Source: Lentibacillus daqui (GTDB lineage: Bacteria; Bacillota; Bacilli; Bacillales; Amphibacillaceae). Taken from it: DNA of 64,000 bases. The DNA lies in NCBI RefSeq assembly GCF_027186265.1, contig NZ_CP114176.1, positions 992,001 to 1,056,000 of the forward strand, given 5' to 3'. A model generated the notes under the pieces. The model ran no database searches, was not told the DNA's origin, and saw only the letters and a program-made list of their open reading frames with translations. The position numbers and the translations under genes are program-made. Below, in pieces: positions 8,965-16,526 of the stretch (the first letter of the stretch is position 1; every line of letters starts with the position of its first letter).

Positions 8965-9004
8965 TTAAAAATAAAAAGCTGTCCGGAGCATTTCCGGACA
9001 GCTT
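8965..9004 (-). terminator. Terminator downstream of rocD
   Basis: A 12-bp perfect stem (aagctgtccgga 8976-8987 with tccggacagctt 8993-9004) has a 5-nt loop. On the minus strand it is followed by a T-rich run (tttttattttt), the form of a rho-independent terminator for minus-strand transcription. It lies about 170 nt past the rocD stop; the bases between show no gene. Confidence 0.8.
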
Positions 9005-9177
9005 GACAAAGGAAGCAAAGGACTAATACAAGTTATCCTTCCTCCAATTTGTGACCTTTAACTTTTTATTTTTGCCATACTTCTTCTTCGTCTAATAGAA
9101 CACCCACCAGACCGGTTTGTAGCTGCTATTATCTGTTACTTAAGCGTCCACCGATTAAGCGGAGGATTTTGCTTTTC

Positions 9178-10386
9178 TTAGCGGGATAAGACTTGCTTGA
9201 TTTTATCTATCGCCCAGTCAAGCTCTTCCTGGTTAATAACAAGTGGCGGTGCAAAACGGATGGTATTTTCATGCGTTTCCTTACATAATACACCGACTTC
9301 TTTTAAAGCTTCACAGAAAGAACGAACCGGCTTGTTAAATTCTACTCCGATAAATAAACCACGAGCACGAACTTCTTGTAGTTCTGGATTATTAATTTCC
9401 TTTAATGCATTGGCAAAGTATTCTCCCAGTTCAAGTGATTTTTCAGCAAGTTTTTCTTCCTCAATCACATCGATTGCTGCCAACGACACGGCACAAGCCA
9501 ATGGATTTCCTCCGAATGTTGAACCATGAGACCCGGGTGTGAAGACATCCATAATAGCTTTGTTCGCTGCAATCGCGGACACTGGCATCACACCGCCACC
9601 TAGTGCTTTACCCATCACATAGATATCCGGAACGACATTTTCCCAATCACAGGCAAACATTTTCCCCGTACGTGCAAAGCCGGTTTGCACCTCGTCAGCA
9701 ATGAATAGAACATTGTTTTCTGTACAGATGTCACGAACTTCTTTTAAAAATCCTTCAGGCGGAATGATGATGCCGGCTTCTCCTTGAATTGGTTCAACAA
9801 TAACTGCAGCGGTATTTGGCGTAATTGCTTCCCGAATTGCATCAGCATTGCCATATGCTACCTTGTTTATTCCAGGGATAAATGGACCATAGTTTTTGGT
9901 TGCATCTGGGTCATTGGATAAAGAAATGGCATGTAATGTCCGACCATGAAAATTCCCGTTCGCCGCGATAACTTCGGCTTTATTATCCTCTACACCCTTG
10001 ACCTCATATGCCCAGCGACGAGCTGCTTTGATTGCTGTTTCAACTGCTTCCACGCCTGTATTCATTGGTAAAACCTTGTCTTTTCCAGTCAATTCCGCAA
10101 CCCGTTTTGTCCATGGCCCAAGCAATTCATTATGGAATGCTCGGGAGGTTAACGTCACTTTATCTGCTTGGTCTTTTAATGCTTGAATAATTTTCGGATG
10201 ACGATGACCTTGGTTTACAGCGGAGTAACAACTTAACATATCCATATACTTGTTGCCCTCAGGGTCTTTTACCCAAACACCTTCAGCTTCCGAAATAACG
10301 ATGGGAAGTGGATGGTAGTTGTGTGCACCATATTGCTCAGTTTGTTTGATGATATCTGCTGATTTGACAGTTGTTTGCGTCATCAT
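9178..10386 (-). CDS. rocD: Ornithine aminotransferase RocD
   Basis: PLP-dependent class III aminotransferase of 402 residues, close in length and sequence to B. subtilis RocD (401). It converts ornithine plus 2-oxoglutarate to glutamate semialdehyde (pyrroline-5-carboxylate) and glutamate in arginine breakdown. Visible features are YMDMLSCYSAVNQGHRHP, the NGNFHGRTLHAISLS segment, VEPIQGEAGI, the FIADEVQTGFARTGK segment with the cofactor Asp, the PLP lysine in VMGKALGGG, and the SHGSTFGGNPLACAVS phosphate-binding stretch. AAGGAGG precedes two consecutive ATGs (10386 and 10383); either may start. A sigma-54 promoter sits about 60 bases upstream, and the activator rocR is divergent. It ends at a strong terminator. 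Confidence 0.96.
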   Translation of the reverse strand: MMTQTTVKSADIIKQTEQYGAHNYHPLPIVISEAEGVWVKDPEGNKYMDMLSCYSAVNQGHRHPKIIQALKDQADKVTLTSRAFHNELLGPWTKRVAELTGKDKVLPMNTGVEAVETAIKAARRWAYEVKGVEDNKAEVIAANGNFHGRTLHAISLSNDPDATKNYGPFIPGINKVAYGNADAIREAITPNTAAVIVEPIQGEAGIIIPPEGFLKEVRDICTENNVLFIADEVQTGFARTGKMFACDWENVVPDIYVMGKALGGGVMPVSAIAANKAIMDVFTPGSHGSTFGGNPLACAVSLAAIDVIEEEKLAEKSLELGEYFANALKEINNPELQEVRARGLFIGVEFNKPVRSFCEALKEVGVLCKETHENTIRFAPPLVINQEELDWAIDKIKQVLSR

Positions 10387-10444
10387 TTCTCCTCCTTGAA
10401 AATCTTGTTTCCGATTTGTAGCGAAAAGGAATCACTATTATATA

Positions 10445-10461
10445 TGCAAATCTCATGCCAA
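10445..10461 (-). promoter_or_regulatory. Sigma-54 (-24/-12) promoter of rocD
   Basis: On the minus strand the sequence reads ttggcatgagatttgca, matching the SigL/RpoN consensus TGGCAC-N5-TTGCA at every conserved base except T for the last C of the -24 element. It lies 59 bases before the rocD ATG and faces rocD. Promoters of this type need an AAA+ activator, and RocR is encoded right next to it. B. subtilis roc genes are known to be SigL/RocR dependent. Confidence 0.85.
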
Positions 10462-10567
10462 GTTTTCCGGGAGTGTTTTTTATATCATTTTACCTTCCAA
10501 TTAGTATCATATCAACGTTCATTGGTTTGCTTACCGACTTTTATTCCACCCACTGCAATAATGGATG

Positions 10568-10584
10568 TGCAATAATATTTTGCA
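10568..10584. promoter_or_regulatory. Candidate RocR upstream activating sequence
   Basis: tgcaataatattttgca is a near-palindrome (tgcaa...ttgca arms) about 110 bases upstream of the rocD -24 element. A second tgcaata half-site occurs just to its left (about 10554-10560). Its position and AT-rich dyad are what an enhancer for a sigma-54 activator would look like. The assignment to RocR is inference from location. Confidence 0.5.
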
Positions 10585-10675
10585 GTTACTGTATACGGGT
10601 GCCATTTCATTTTGCACTTTTGCTTGTATTTTATTAAACTATAGATTAGGATAATACGTTTGGGGATGACGAATC

Positions 10676-12073
10676 ATGCGGGATAAGCAATCAATTGACA
10701 TGAACAAATTGTATGAGCGGTTAATCAATGAAGTAGATGTTGGTATTCACGTGATTAATCAACAAGGTAAAACCATTGTCTATAATAAAAAAATGATGGA
10801 AATTGAATCCATGGCAAGTGATGATGTATTAAACAAAAACCTGCTGGATGTCTTTCAGTTTCACGACAAACAACGGAGTACACTCGTAAATGCGTTAAAG
10901 ACTGGTAAAGTTACAAGGCAGGTAAAACAAACATATTTCAATAATAAGGGAAAAGAAATCACGACCATTAATGATACGTTTCCGATCGAGCAACATGGTG
11001 AAATAATTGCCGCAGTCGAAATCGCTAAAGACGTGACACAACTGGAAAGAATGATCAAAGAAAACGTGCTCCGTAAACAAAATAGCAAATTTACGTTTGA
11101 CCAGATTATCGGAGAAAGTGAACCAATGCAGGCAATCATTGAAGAAGCAAAGCGGGCAACGAGAACATCGTCATCGGTGTTAATTATTGGCGACACTGGA
11201 ACAGGAAAGGAACTATTTGCCCAAAGCATCCACAATGGCAGTCATCGTTCAAGCGGACCGTTTATTTCACAAAACTGTGCTGCGATCCCTGATAGTCTAA
11301 TGGAAGGATTGTTGTTTGGTACCAAAAAGGGTGCCTTTACCGGTGCAGTCGACAGGCCAGGCTTATTTGAACAAGCGGATGGCGGAACACTGCTTTTGGA
11401 TGAGATTAATTCACTGGCCCCGGCACTACAGGCAAAGTTATTACGGGTGATCCAGGAGAAAACAATTCGGCGTGTTGGTGATATGCATGATAAAAAAATT
11501 GACGTACGGATTATTGCCACAATGAATGAGGATCCGATTGATGCTGTCAATCAGAACCGTTTACGTCGGGATTTGTATTATCGATTGAGTGTCGTCACTC
11601 TATTGATTCCGCCGCTTCGCGAACGAAAAGACGACATTTGGCTGTTAATTGACCATTTTATCAATAAGTATAATGCGTTGTTTCAAATGAATATAAAAAA
11701 GGTCAGTAACGCTGCCAAAACTATGCTTTATCAACATGACTGGCCCGGTAATGTCCGGGAATTAGAACATACGATTGAAGGAACGATGAATTTGATTATG
11801 GACGAAGATGTCATTAATGTGCATAATCTGCCTGTAAGTTTTCGGAAAAGATACCCTCGTGACGAAAAGCAAGCAAAACCAATTGTCATTGGTACAGGCG
11901 ATTTGGCTAACAGTGAGGAGATAAAACCATTAAGTAAAAAAATGGATGAGGTAGAAAAGGCATACGTCCAACGGGCTTTGGCCGAAAATAACGATAACGT
12001 TTCCCAAGCTGCAAAAAAACTTGGCATCAGTAGACAGAGTTTGCAATATCGGATGAGGAAGTATGGAATTTAA
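10676..12073 (+). CDS. rocR: Sigma-54-dependent arginine-catabolism activator RocR
   Basis: 465 residues in three parts. An N-terminal PAS sensor covers about 10-125 (DVGIHVINQQGKTIVYNKKMMEIESM). The AAA+ domain covers about 140-380, with Walker A GDTGTGKE, the sigma-54 contact loop GAFTGA, the Walker B GGTLLLDEINSL and the arginine-finger region LRRDLYYRLSV. A Fis-type helix-turn-helix lies at the C-terminus (NVSQAAKKLGISRQSLQYRMRKYGI). It is strikingly like B. subtilis RocR, which senses ornithine/citrulline and activates rocABC and rocDEF with SigL. It is divergent from rocD. The start is ATG 10676 after a GGGGATGA site; an internal ATG at 10700 is an alternative. Confidence 0.95.
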   Translation: MRDKQSIDMNKLYERLINEVDVGIHVINQQGKTIVYNKKMMEIESMASDDVLNKNLLDVFQFHDKQRSTLVNALKTGKVTRQVKQTYFNNKGKEITTINDTFPIEQHGEIIAAVEIAKDVTQLERMIKENVLRKQNSKFTFDQIIGESEPMQAIIEEAKRATRTSSSVLIIGDTGTGKELFAQSIHNGSHRSSGPFISQNCAAIPDSLMEGLLFGTKKGAFTGAVDRPGLFEQADGGTLLLDEINSLAPALQAKLLRVIQEKTIRRVGDMHDKKIDVRIIATMNEDPIDAVNQNRLRRDLYYRLSVVTLLIPPLRERKDDIWLLIDHFINKYNALFQMNIKKVSNAAKTMLYQHDWPGNVRELEHTIEGTMNLIMDEDVINVHNLPVSFRKRYPRDEKQAKPIVIGTGDLANSEEIKPLSKKMDEVEKAYVQRALAENNDNVSQAAKKLGISRQSLQYRMRKYGI

Positions 12074-12085
12074 TTGTTTGGACTA

Positions 12086-12114
12086 AACAGGTGGGAAAAT
12101 TTCACCTGTTTTTT
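12086..12114 (+). terminator. Terminator of rocR
   Basis: Stem aacaggtg (12086-12093) pairs with cacctgtt (12103-12110) and is followed by a T run, 12 bases after the rocR stop. Confidence 0.85.
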
Positions 12115-12147
12115 CTAAAAATCACCAAAAATGCGATAAACTAATAA

Positions 12148-12176
12148 TTGACAATTCATACACCTTGTCATAATAT
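12148..12176 (+). promoter_or_regulatory. SigA promoter of the NhaC gene
   Basis: TTGACA (12148-12153), a 17-bp spacer and TAATAT (12171-12176) make a near-consensus vegetative promoter about 50 bases before the GTG start at 12226. Its presence inside the longest possible reading frame (TTG at 12148) argues that the longer start is wrong. The NhaC gene therefore appears to be transcribed separately from rocR and without sigma-54. Confidence 0.7.
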
Positions 12177-12225
12177 TAACTTTAATAAATTTGCAATAAT
12201 TATTCATGTTGTGGGGGATGAAGTT

Positions 12226-13659
12226 GTGCAAAAACAAATAAATTTTTGGTGGTCTTTGATACCGCTTACAGTTATGGTTGTCGCAATGATTTTAAGTGTT
12301 GTCATCTTTGAACAGGATCCACATATACCGTTAGCCATCGGTACTGCTGTTGCTGCCTTGGTTGCTTGGAAGTTTGGTTATAAGTGGAAACAACTAGAAG
12401 AAATGATGTACAAAGGAATCAAGCTAGCGTTACCGGCTGTTATTATCATTATGCTAGTAGGGATCACCATTGGCGCCTGGATTGGTGGCGGTATTGTTGC
12501 GACAATGGTTTATTATGGATTGGAAATTATCTCGCCATCTATCTTTCTAGTTACGATCGTGGTTATCTGTGGTATTGTTTCACTTGCCATTGGTAGCTCT
12601 TGGGCGACGATGGGGACCATTGGAGTGGCAGGGATGGGGATTGGTCTCAGTATGGGAATCCCTGCAGCAATGGTTGCCGGTGCAGTTATCTCGGGAGCCT
12701 ATTTTGGTGATAAAATGTCGCCACTATCTGATACGACGAACTTGGCATCTGGATTAACGCATACAAACTTATTTGATCATATTAAGCACATGTTTTATAC
12801 GACAATCCCCGCTTTGATTATTGCCCTGATCGCTTTCGGCTTTCTTGGAAAAAACTTTGGTGCGAATAAAATTAATTCCGCCGACATTCAGCAAACGCTT
12901 GTTGATTTGCAGAACAATTTTGTGATTTCGCCTTACCTGTTGATTGTTCCGCTGTTGGTTATTGTATTAGTAGCTATGAAGGTGCCTGCTGTTCCTGCCC
13001 TTGCTGTCGGGATTGTGTTCGGCTTTTTATCACAAATTGTAGTGCAAGGGGAATCGATCGCAAGTGCTTTGGGCGCATTACAAAGCGGATATGTATTGGA
13101 ATCGTCAAACGAGCTGGTTAATGAATTATTTAATCGCGGGGGACTTCTCTCTATGATGGACACGGTAGCCATGACCATTGTCGCGATGACATTTGGCGGT
13201 ATACTTGAATTTTCCGGTATGCTAAAATCGATTATGGATCAATTGATGAAACTGGTAAAATCAACAGGTTCTTTAATTGCTTCAACGATCGGTGCTTGTT
13301 TTCTGACCAATGCAACGTGCTCGGAACAATATATTTCTATCATTGTTCCAGCGCGAATGTTCTCCAAAACATATACTGCAAAAGGATTACATTCGAAAAA
13401 CTTGTCACGTTCATTAGAAGATGGTGGAACATTAACGTCGGTATTTGTGCCTTGGAATACGTGTGGTGTTTTTATTTACGGAACTTTGGGAGTGCACGCA
13501 TTTGCTTATGCACCATACGCCATTCTGAATTATACTGTACCACTTGTTGCCTTAGTGCTTGCCTATACTGGTTTTTCGATTGTTAAAATTTCCAAAGAAG
13601 AAAAGGAAAAAATGCTTGTTTTGCATGAAAATTCAAATGACGAACAAGCTGTAATTTAG
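12226..13659 (+). CDS. NhaC-family Na+/H+ antiporter
   Basis: About 477 residues with some 11-12 hydrophobic segments. NhaC-family marks include MYKGIKLALPAVIIIMLVGITIGAWIGGGIV, AIGSSWATMGTIGVAGMGIG, GAVISGAYFGDKMSPLSDTTNLA and a late TNATCSEQYISIIVPARMF and RSLEDGGTLTSVFVPWNTCG. The family includes Na+/H+ antiporters and carboxylate or amino-acid antiporters (for example the malate/lactate antiporter MleN), so the substrate is open. Its place after rocR suggests a link to arginine or ornithine metabolism, but it has its own vegetative promoter. The GTG at 12226 follows GGGGGATGA and is preferred. Confidence 0.85.
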   Translation: MQKQINFWWSLIPLTVMVVAMILSVVIFEQDPHIPLAIGTAVAALVAWKFGYKWKQLEEMMYKGIKLALPAVIIIMLVGITIGAWIGGGIVATMVYYGLEIISPSIFLVTIVVICGIVSLAIGSSWATMGTIGVAGMGIGLSMGIPAAMVAGAVISGAYFGDKMSPLSDTTNLASGLTHTNLFDHIKHMFYTTIPALIIALIAFGFLGKNFGANKINSADIQQTLVDLQNNFVISPYLLIVPLLVIVLVAMKVPAVPALAVGIVFGFLSQIVVQGESIASALGALQSGYVLESSNELVNELFNRGGLLSMMDTVAMTIVAMTFGGILEFSGMLKSIMDQLMKLVKSTGSLIASTIGACFLTNATCSEQYISIIVPARMFSKTYTAKGLHSKNLSRSLEDGGTLTSVFVPWNTCGVFIYGTLGVHAFAYAPYAILNYTVPLVALVLAYTGFSIVKISKEEKEKMLVLHENSNDEQAVI

Positions 13660-13688
13660 ATATGTGTCGATGGAAGGAAGATTGGGTG

Positions 13689-14396
13689 ATGGATGAAATG
13701 GTAGCTGAATATAGAGACAAAGAAATAGCAAATGGTACACTAAGCGGTGGGTATGCCTATACGATTCGATATTTAACAATGGAGGACCTGCCACAGGTTA
13801 AATGGTTGCAAGATAAAGCTAAAAATAAATTTCTACAACTTTTGACTGATGAAGAATTTACGTTCATTTTAAACGGCAATGGTTTTATGATTGGAGTGTT
13901 TGTAGAGGAAAAGTTAATCGCTTTCCGCGCCATGCTGATCCCGGAATTGGATGAGGAACATCTTGGCATCGATATTGGACTGAAACAAGAGGATTTGCCT
14001 AAAGTGATGTATTCTGAGGTATCATGTGTTGATCCGGCATTTCGTGGTAATCATCTGCAAACAATGATGGGTGAATTATGTTTTGAACGGGTAGATACGG
14101 AAAAATTTCAGTATATCTGTACAACAGTTGCACCACATAATATCCCAAGTATTAAGGATAAACTTGCATTGGGAATGGAAATTGTTGGTCTCAAAGAAAA
14201 ATACGGCGGTAAACTGCGGTATATTTTAATGAAACAACTTTCCGTCGCGGGTCAGAATTCGGATATTAATGAAGAAGTCGAAATAGAAATGGGCGATATT
14301 GCCGGACAGCAGAAATTGCTTGAAGAGGACTTTAGTGGGGTGGCTATAGCTCAAAAAGCAGGAGAATGGATGGTTTTGTATCGGAAAAAGAAGTGA
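13689..14396 (+). CDS. GNAT-family N-acetyltransferase
   Basis: About 235 residues. The acetyl-CoA-binding motif A of GNAT enzymes is visible as SEVSCVDPAFRGNHLQTMMGELCFE (the V-x-P-x-x-R-G run), with preceding strands GFMIGVFVEEKLIAFRAM and a following YICTTVAPHNIPSIKDKLALGM segment that fits motif B. The substrate is unknown. A longer frame begins at 13662, but GGAAGGAAG (13672-13680) is spaced 8 nt from the ATG at 13689. It lies 29 bases after the antiporter gene and is probably cotranscribed with it, so acetylation of a metabolite moved by that transporter is possible but unproven. Confidence 0.75.
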   Translation: MDEMVAEYRDKEIANGTLSGGYAYTIRYLTMEDLPQVKWLQDKAKNKFLQLLTDEEFTFILNGNGFMIGVFVEEKLIAFRAMLIPELDEEHLGIDIGLKQEDLPKVMYSEVSCVDPAFRGNHLQTMMGELCFERVDTEKFQYICTTVAPHNIPSIKDKLALGMEIVGLKEKYGGKLRYILMKQLSVAGQNSDINEEVEIEMGDIAGQQKLLEEDFSGVAIAQKAGEWMVLYRKKK

Positions 14397-14450
14397 GGTT
14401 CAAGTGCGGGATCATTGAAAAGAACGCGTTACTTTATTTTGTGAAGGTCC

Positions 14451-14687
14451 GGGCGCAAAGTTGATCGGGAACTCACAAAAGTTGATCGAGCAGGGCGCAA
14501 AGTTGATCGAGGACTCACAAAAGTTGATCGAACAGGGCACAAAGTTGATCGGGAACTCACAAAAGTTGATCGAGCAGGGCGCAAAGTTGATCGAGGACTC
14601 GCAAAAGCTGATCGAGAGCCCATGAAAGTTGATCGAGCTGGATCAGAATTGATGAGTGAGCCCATAAAAGTTGACTTCGTGGACATA
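14451..14687. repeat. 21-bp tandem repeat array (about 10-11 units)
   Basis: From 14457, units of exactly 21 bases begin with aaagttgatcg: 14457, 14478, 14499, 14520, 14541, 14562, 14583, 14604, 14625, 14646 and a degenerate 14667. Two 10-base tails alternate (gaactcaca-like and cagggcgc-like), giving a 42-bp higher-order period, and some stretches repeat at 84 bp. The last three units are diverged. The array lies between the GNAT gene and the shared terminator. Because 21 is divisible by three, a minus-strand frame (14429-14686) is open and would encode a 14-residue repeat (RSTFVSSRSTLRPA), but it has no good ribosome site and looks incidental. Confidence 0.92.
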
Positions 14688-14790
14688 AAATCCTATCAAA
14701 TTGGTAGTATTTTTTTCGGTGATCTTTCACATATAAGGGAATTTTTACTTGTAACATTATTGCCGACCCCGCATATAACAATAGAAATAC

Positions 14791-14821
14791 AAAAAACTCA
14801 CGTGCTTCACGTGAGTTTTTC
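14791..14821. terminator. Bidirectional terminator between GNAT gene and mtlD
   Basis: Stem aaaaactcacgtg (14792-14804) pairs perfectly with cacgtgagttttt (14808-14820) around a 3-nt loop. It has A and T runs on both sides, so it can stop plus-strand transcription from the GNAT gene and minus-strand transcription from mtlD. Confidence 0.88.
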
Positions 14822-14864
14822 ATTCGCTTGCTGGTCAGCAACTATACTTGCCCAACCATAAAAT

Positions 14865-16001
14865 TTAAACCTCTTGCAAAACCGCAGAAATCAATGGATG
14901 GTTAGCTTCCAATCCACAAACAGATTCCAATGTTTGTTCGTAGCCTTTCTCACTGATCAATTGTTGTAACCTGACAGCTTCTTCGTCTTGGTCATTTTTA
15001 TATTTCAGGACGGCGGCAATGGTTTTTGCCAAGAAATTTGGCTGCTTATCCGTGACCTCCATGTACATGGTAGCAGGGCGAACCAAGCGATCGTTTGGCC
15101 CCAATTTACGGATAGGTCCCCGGGCAACTCGGGTTACTTCATCTGAAATATAAGGGTTCATGAATCGCCCAATGATTTTGTCAATGTATGCTTGATGTTC
15201 ATCTTTATCAAAGTGATAGGCTGCAACAAGTGCTTCTCCCGATTCGGACAGTGCACCCTCAATGATTTCTGTTACTTGCGGATCTTTCATTGCTTCATTG
15301 ATCGTTGCATGACCCATCTGATGACCGATATACGCTGCTGTCGCATGGCCGGTATTTACGGTGAATAGCTTCCGTTCAATGTAAGGTTTTAGGTCTGAAA
15401 CATACGTAATGCCCTCGATTTCCGGTTTTTCACCTTTGATTGCTGTTTCCTCAACCACCCACTCATAATAAGGCTCAACCGATACCATTAATAAATCCTC
15501 GTTTACTTGGTTCGGTACAATCCGATCTACGGCAGCATTAGGAAAACCAAACAGGGAATCAAATTTTGTATGTTTCGCCTCTGGTACATACGCCATCACC
15601 TTTTCCTTAAGCAAGGAACTGCCACCAACCATGTTCTCGCATGCAATCACATTTAACGGGGTTTGATTCGTTTCCAACCGCTTTTGCAACCCTTTGGCGA
15701 TTAATTCCGCGATAATTGGCAAAATCGATGGGCCTACAGCGGTTGTTACAATATCCGCTTTCTCAATTGCTGCCACAACTTTTTCCGGATCTTTTACACT
15801 GTTGATTCCGGAAACATCTTTTACTGTCAACGTTTCTTTGTTCTCTGATGCGAGGGTAACTTGATAATGTTGTTTTTCATTAATCGCGTCAATGATTTCA
15901 CTGTTTACATCAATAAACGCGGTATGGTAATTTGCTTGGTGTAAAAGAGCGCCAATAAAGCCACGCCCAATGTTTCCGGCTCCGAAATGTACAGCTAACA
16001 T
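14865..16001 (-). CDS. mtlD: Mannitol-1-phosphate 5-dehydrogenase
   Basis: 378 residues, the usual length for bacterial MtlD. It oxidises mannitol-1-phosphate to fructose-6-phosphate with NAD+ in the cytoplasm. The N-terminal nucleotide-binding segment is MLAVHFGAGNIGRGFIGALL. The NVIACENMVGGSSLLKE segment and the catalytic-region TVNTGHATAAYIGHQMGHATI segment follow. Its ATG directly abuts the mtlF stop codon (TAAATG), implying translational coupling. It is last in the order mtlA-mtlR-mtlF-mtlD, as in Geobacillus stearothermophilus. Confidence 0.97.
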   Translation of the reverse strand: MLAVHFGAGNIGRGFIGALLHQANYHTAFIDVNSEIIDAINEKQHYQVTLASENKETLTVKDVSGINSVKDPEKVVAAIEKADIVTTAVGPSILPIIAELIAKGLQKRLETNQTPLNVIACENMVGGSSLLKEKVMAYVPEAKHTKFDSLFGFPNAAVDRIVPNQVNEDLLMVSVEPYYEWVVEETAIKGEKPEIEGITYVSDLKPYIERKLFTVNTGHATAAYIGHQMGHATINEAMKDPQVTEIIEGALSESGEALVAAYHFDKDEHQAYIDKIIGRFMNPYISDEVTRVARGPIRKLGPNDRLVRPATMYMEVTDKQPNFLAKTIAAVLKYKNDQDEEAVRLQQLISEKGYEQTLESVCGLEANHPLISAVLQEV

Positions 16002-16439
16002 TTAGTTCACCTCATTAAACAGATCTAAAATTTCTTCTTTGGATTGAGCGTCCAGGATTTTTTGAATGTTTTCTTCCTCGGAACAAACAATCGCAATTTT
16101 TGACAGGATTTCCAAATGTTCGTCTCCTTTGCCGGCAATGCCGATTAATACTTTTACGATATTTCCCTTGCCAAAATCAACACCATCCGGTACCGTTACG
16201 ATTGTTAACCCCGTTTCTTTCACTTCACTTTTAGCATCCTCAGTGCCATGTGGAATGGCAACATAATTTCCCATGTATGTGGAAGTTACTTCTTCGCGTT
16301 CAAACATCTTGTCAATATACGTTGGTTCAACATACCCGTTTTTCACAAGTATTTCACCTGTGTGACGGATTGCTTCTTCTTTGTCTGCCAGTTTTACATT
16401 TAATTCAATATTGTCTTTACTTAATACTTCTTTTGCCAT
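16002..16439 (-). CDS. mtlF: PTS mannitol-specific EIIA component
   Basis: 145 residues of a PTS_EIIA type 2 domain. The phosphorylated histidine is His64 in GNYVAIPHGTEDAKS. It accepts phosphate from HPr and passes it to the EIIB domain(s) of MtlA during mannitol uptake; it also phosphorylates the regulator MtlR in related bacteria. As in Bacillus, EIIA is a separate protein rather than fused to EIICB. An AAGGAG-like site precedes the ATG. The 87-base gap to mtlR upstream shows no strong promoter. Confidence 0.97.
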   Translation of the reverse strand: MAKEVLSKDNIELNVKLADKEEAIRHTGEILVKNGYVEPTYIDKMFEREEVTSTYMGNYVAIPHGTEDAKSEVKETGLTIVTVPDGVDFGKGNIVKVLIGIAGKGDEHLEILSKIAIVCSEEENIQKILDAQSKEEILDLFNEVN

Positions 16440-16526
16440 CGTTCATACGCTCCTTATCAATACTCTGTTTACGTATTAAAAAAATCCCTTTTGCATGTAT
16501 AATACAGTTCTGGAAGGAATCTACGT

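Noticed and set aside
12148..12225. Longer N-terminus of the NhaC protein starting at TTG 12148
   Set aside because: The extension reads through a near-consensus SigA promoter and is not typical of the family; GTG 12226 has a good ribosome site.
14429..14686. Minus-strand 85-codon frame with a 14-residue repeat across the tandem array
   Set aside because: It is open only because the 21-bp unit is divisible by three; no ribosome site, no family, and the surrounding frames behave the same way.
14451..14687. CRISPR array
   Set aside because: The 21-bp units are contiguous with no unique spacers of constant length, and there are no cas genes in the window.
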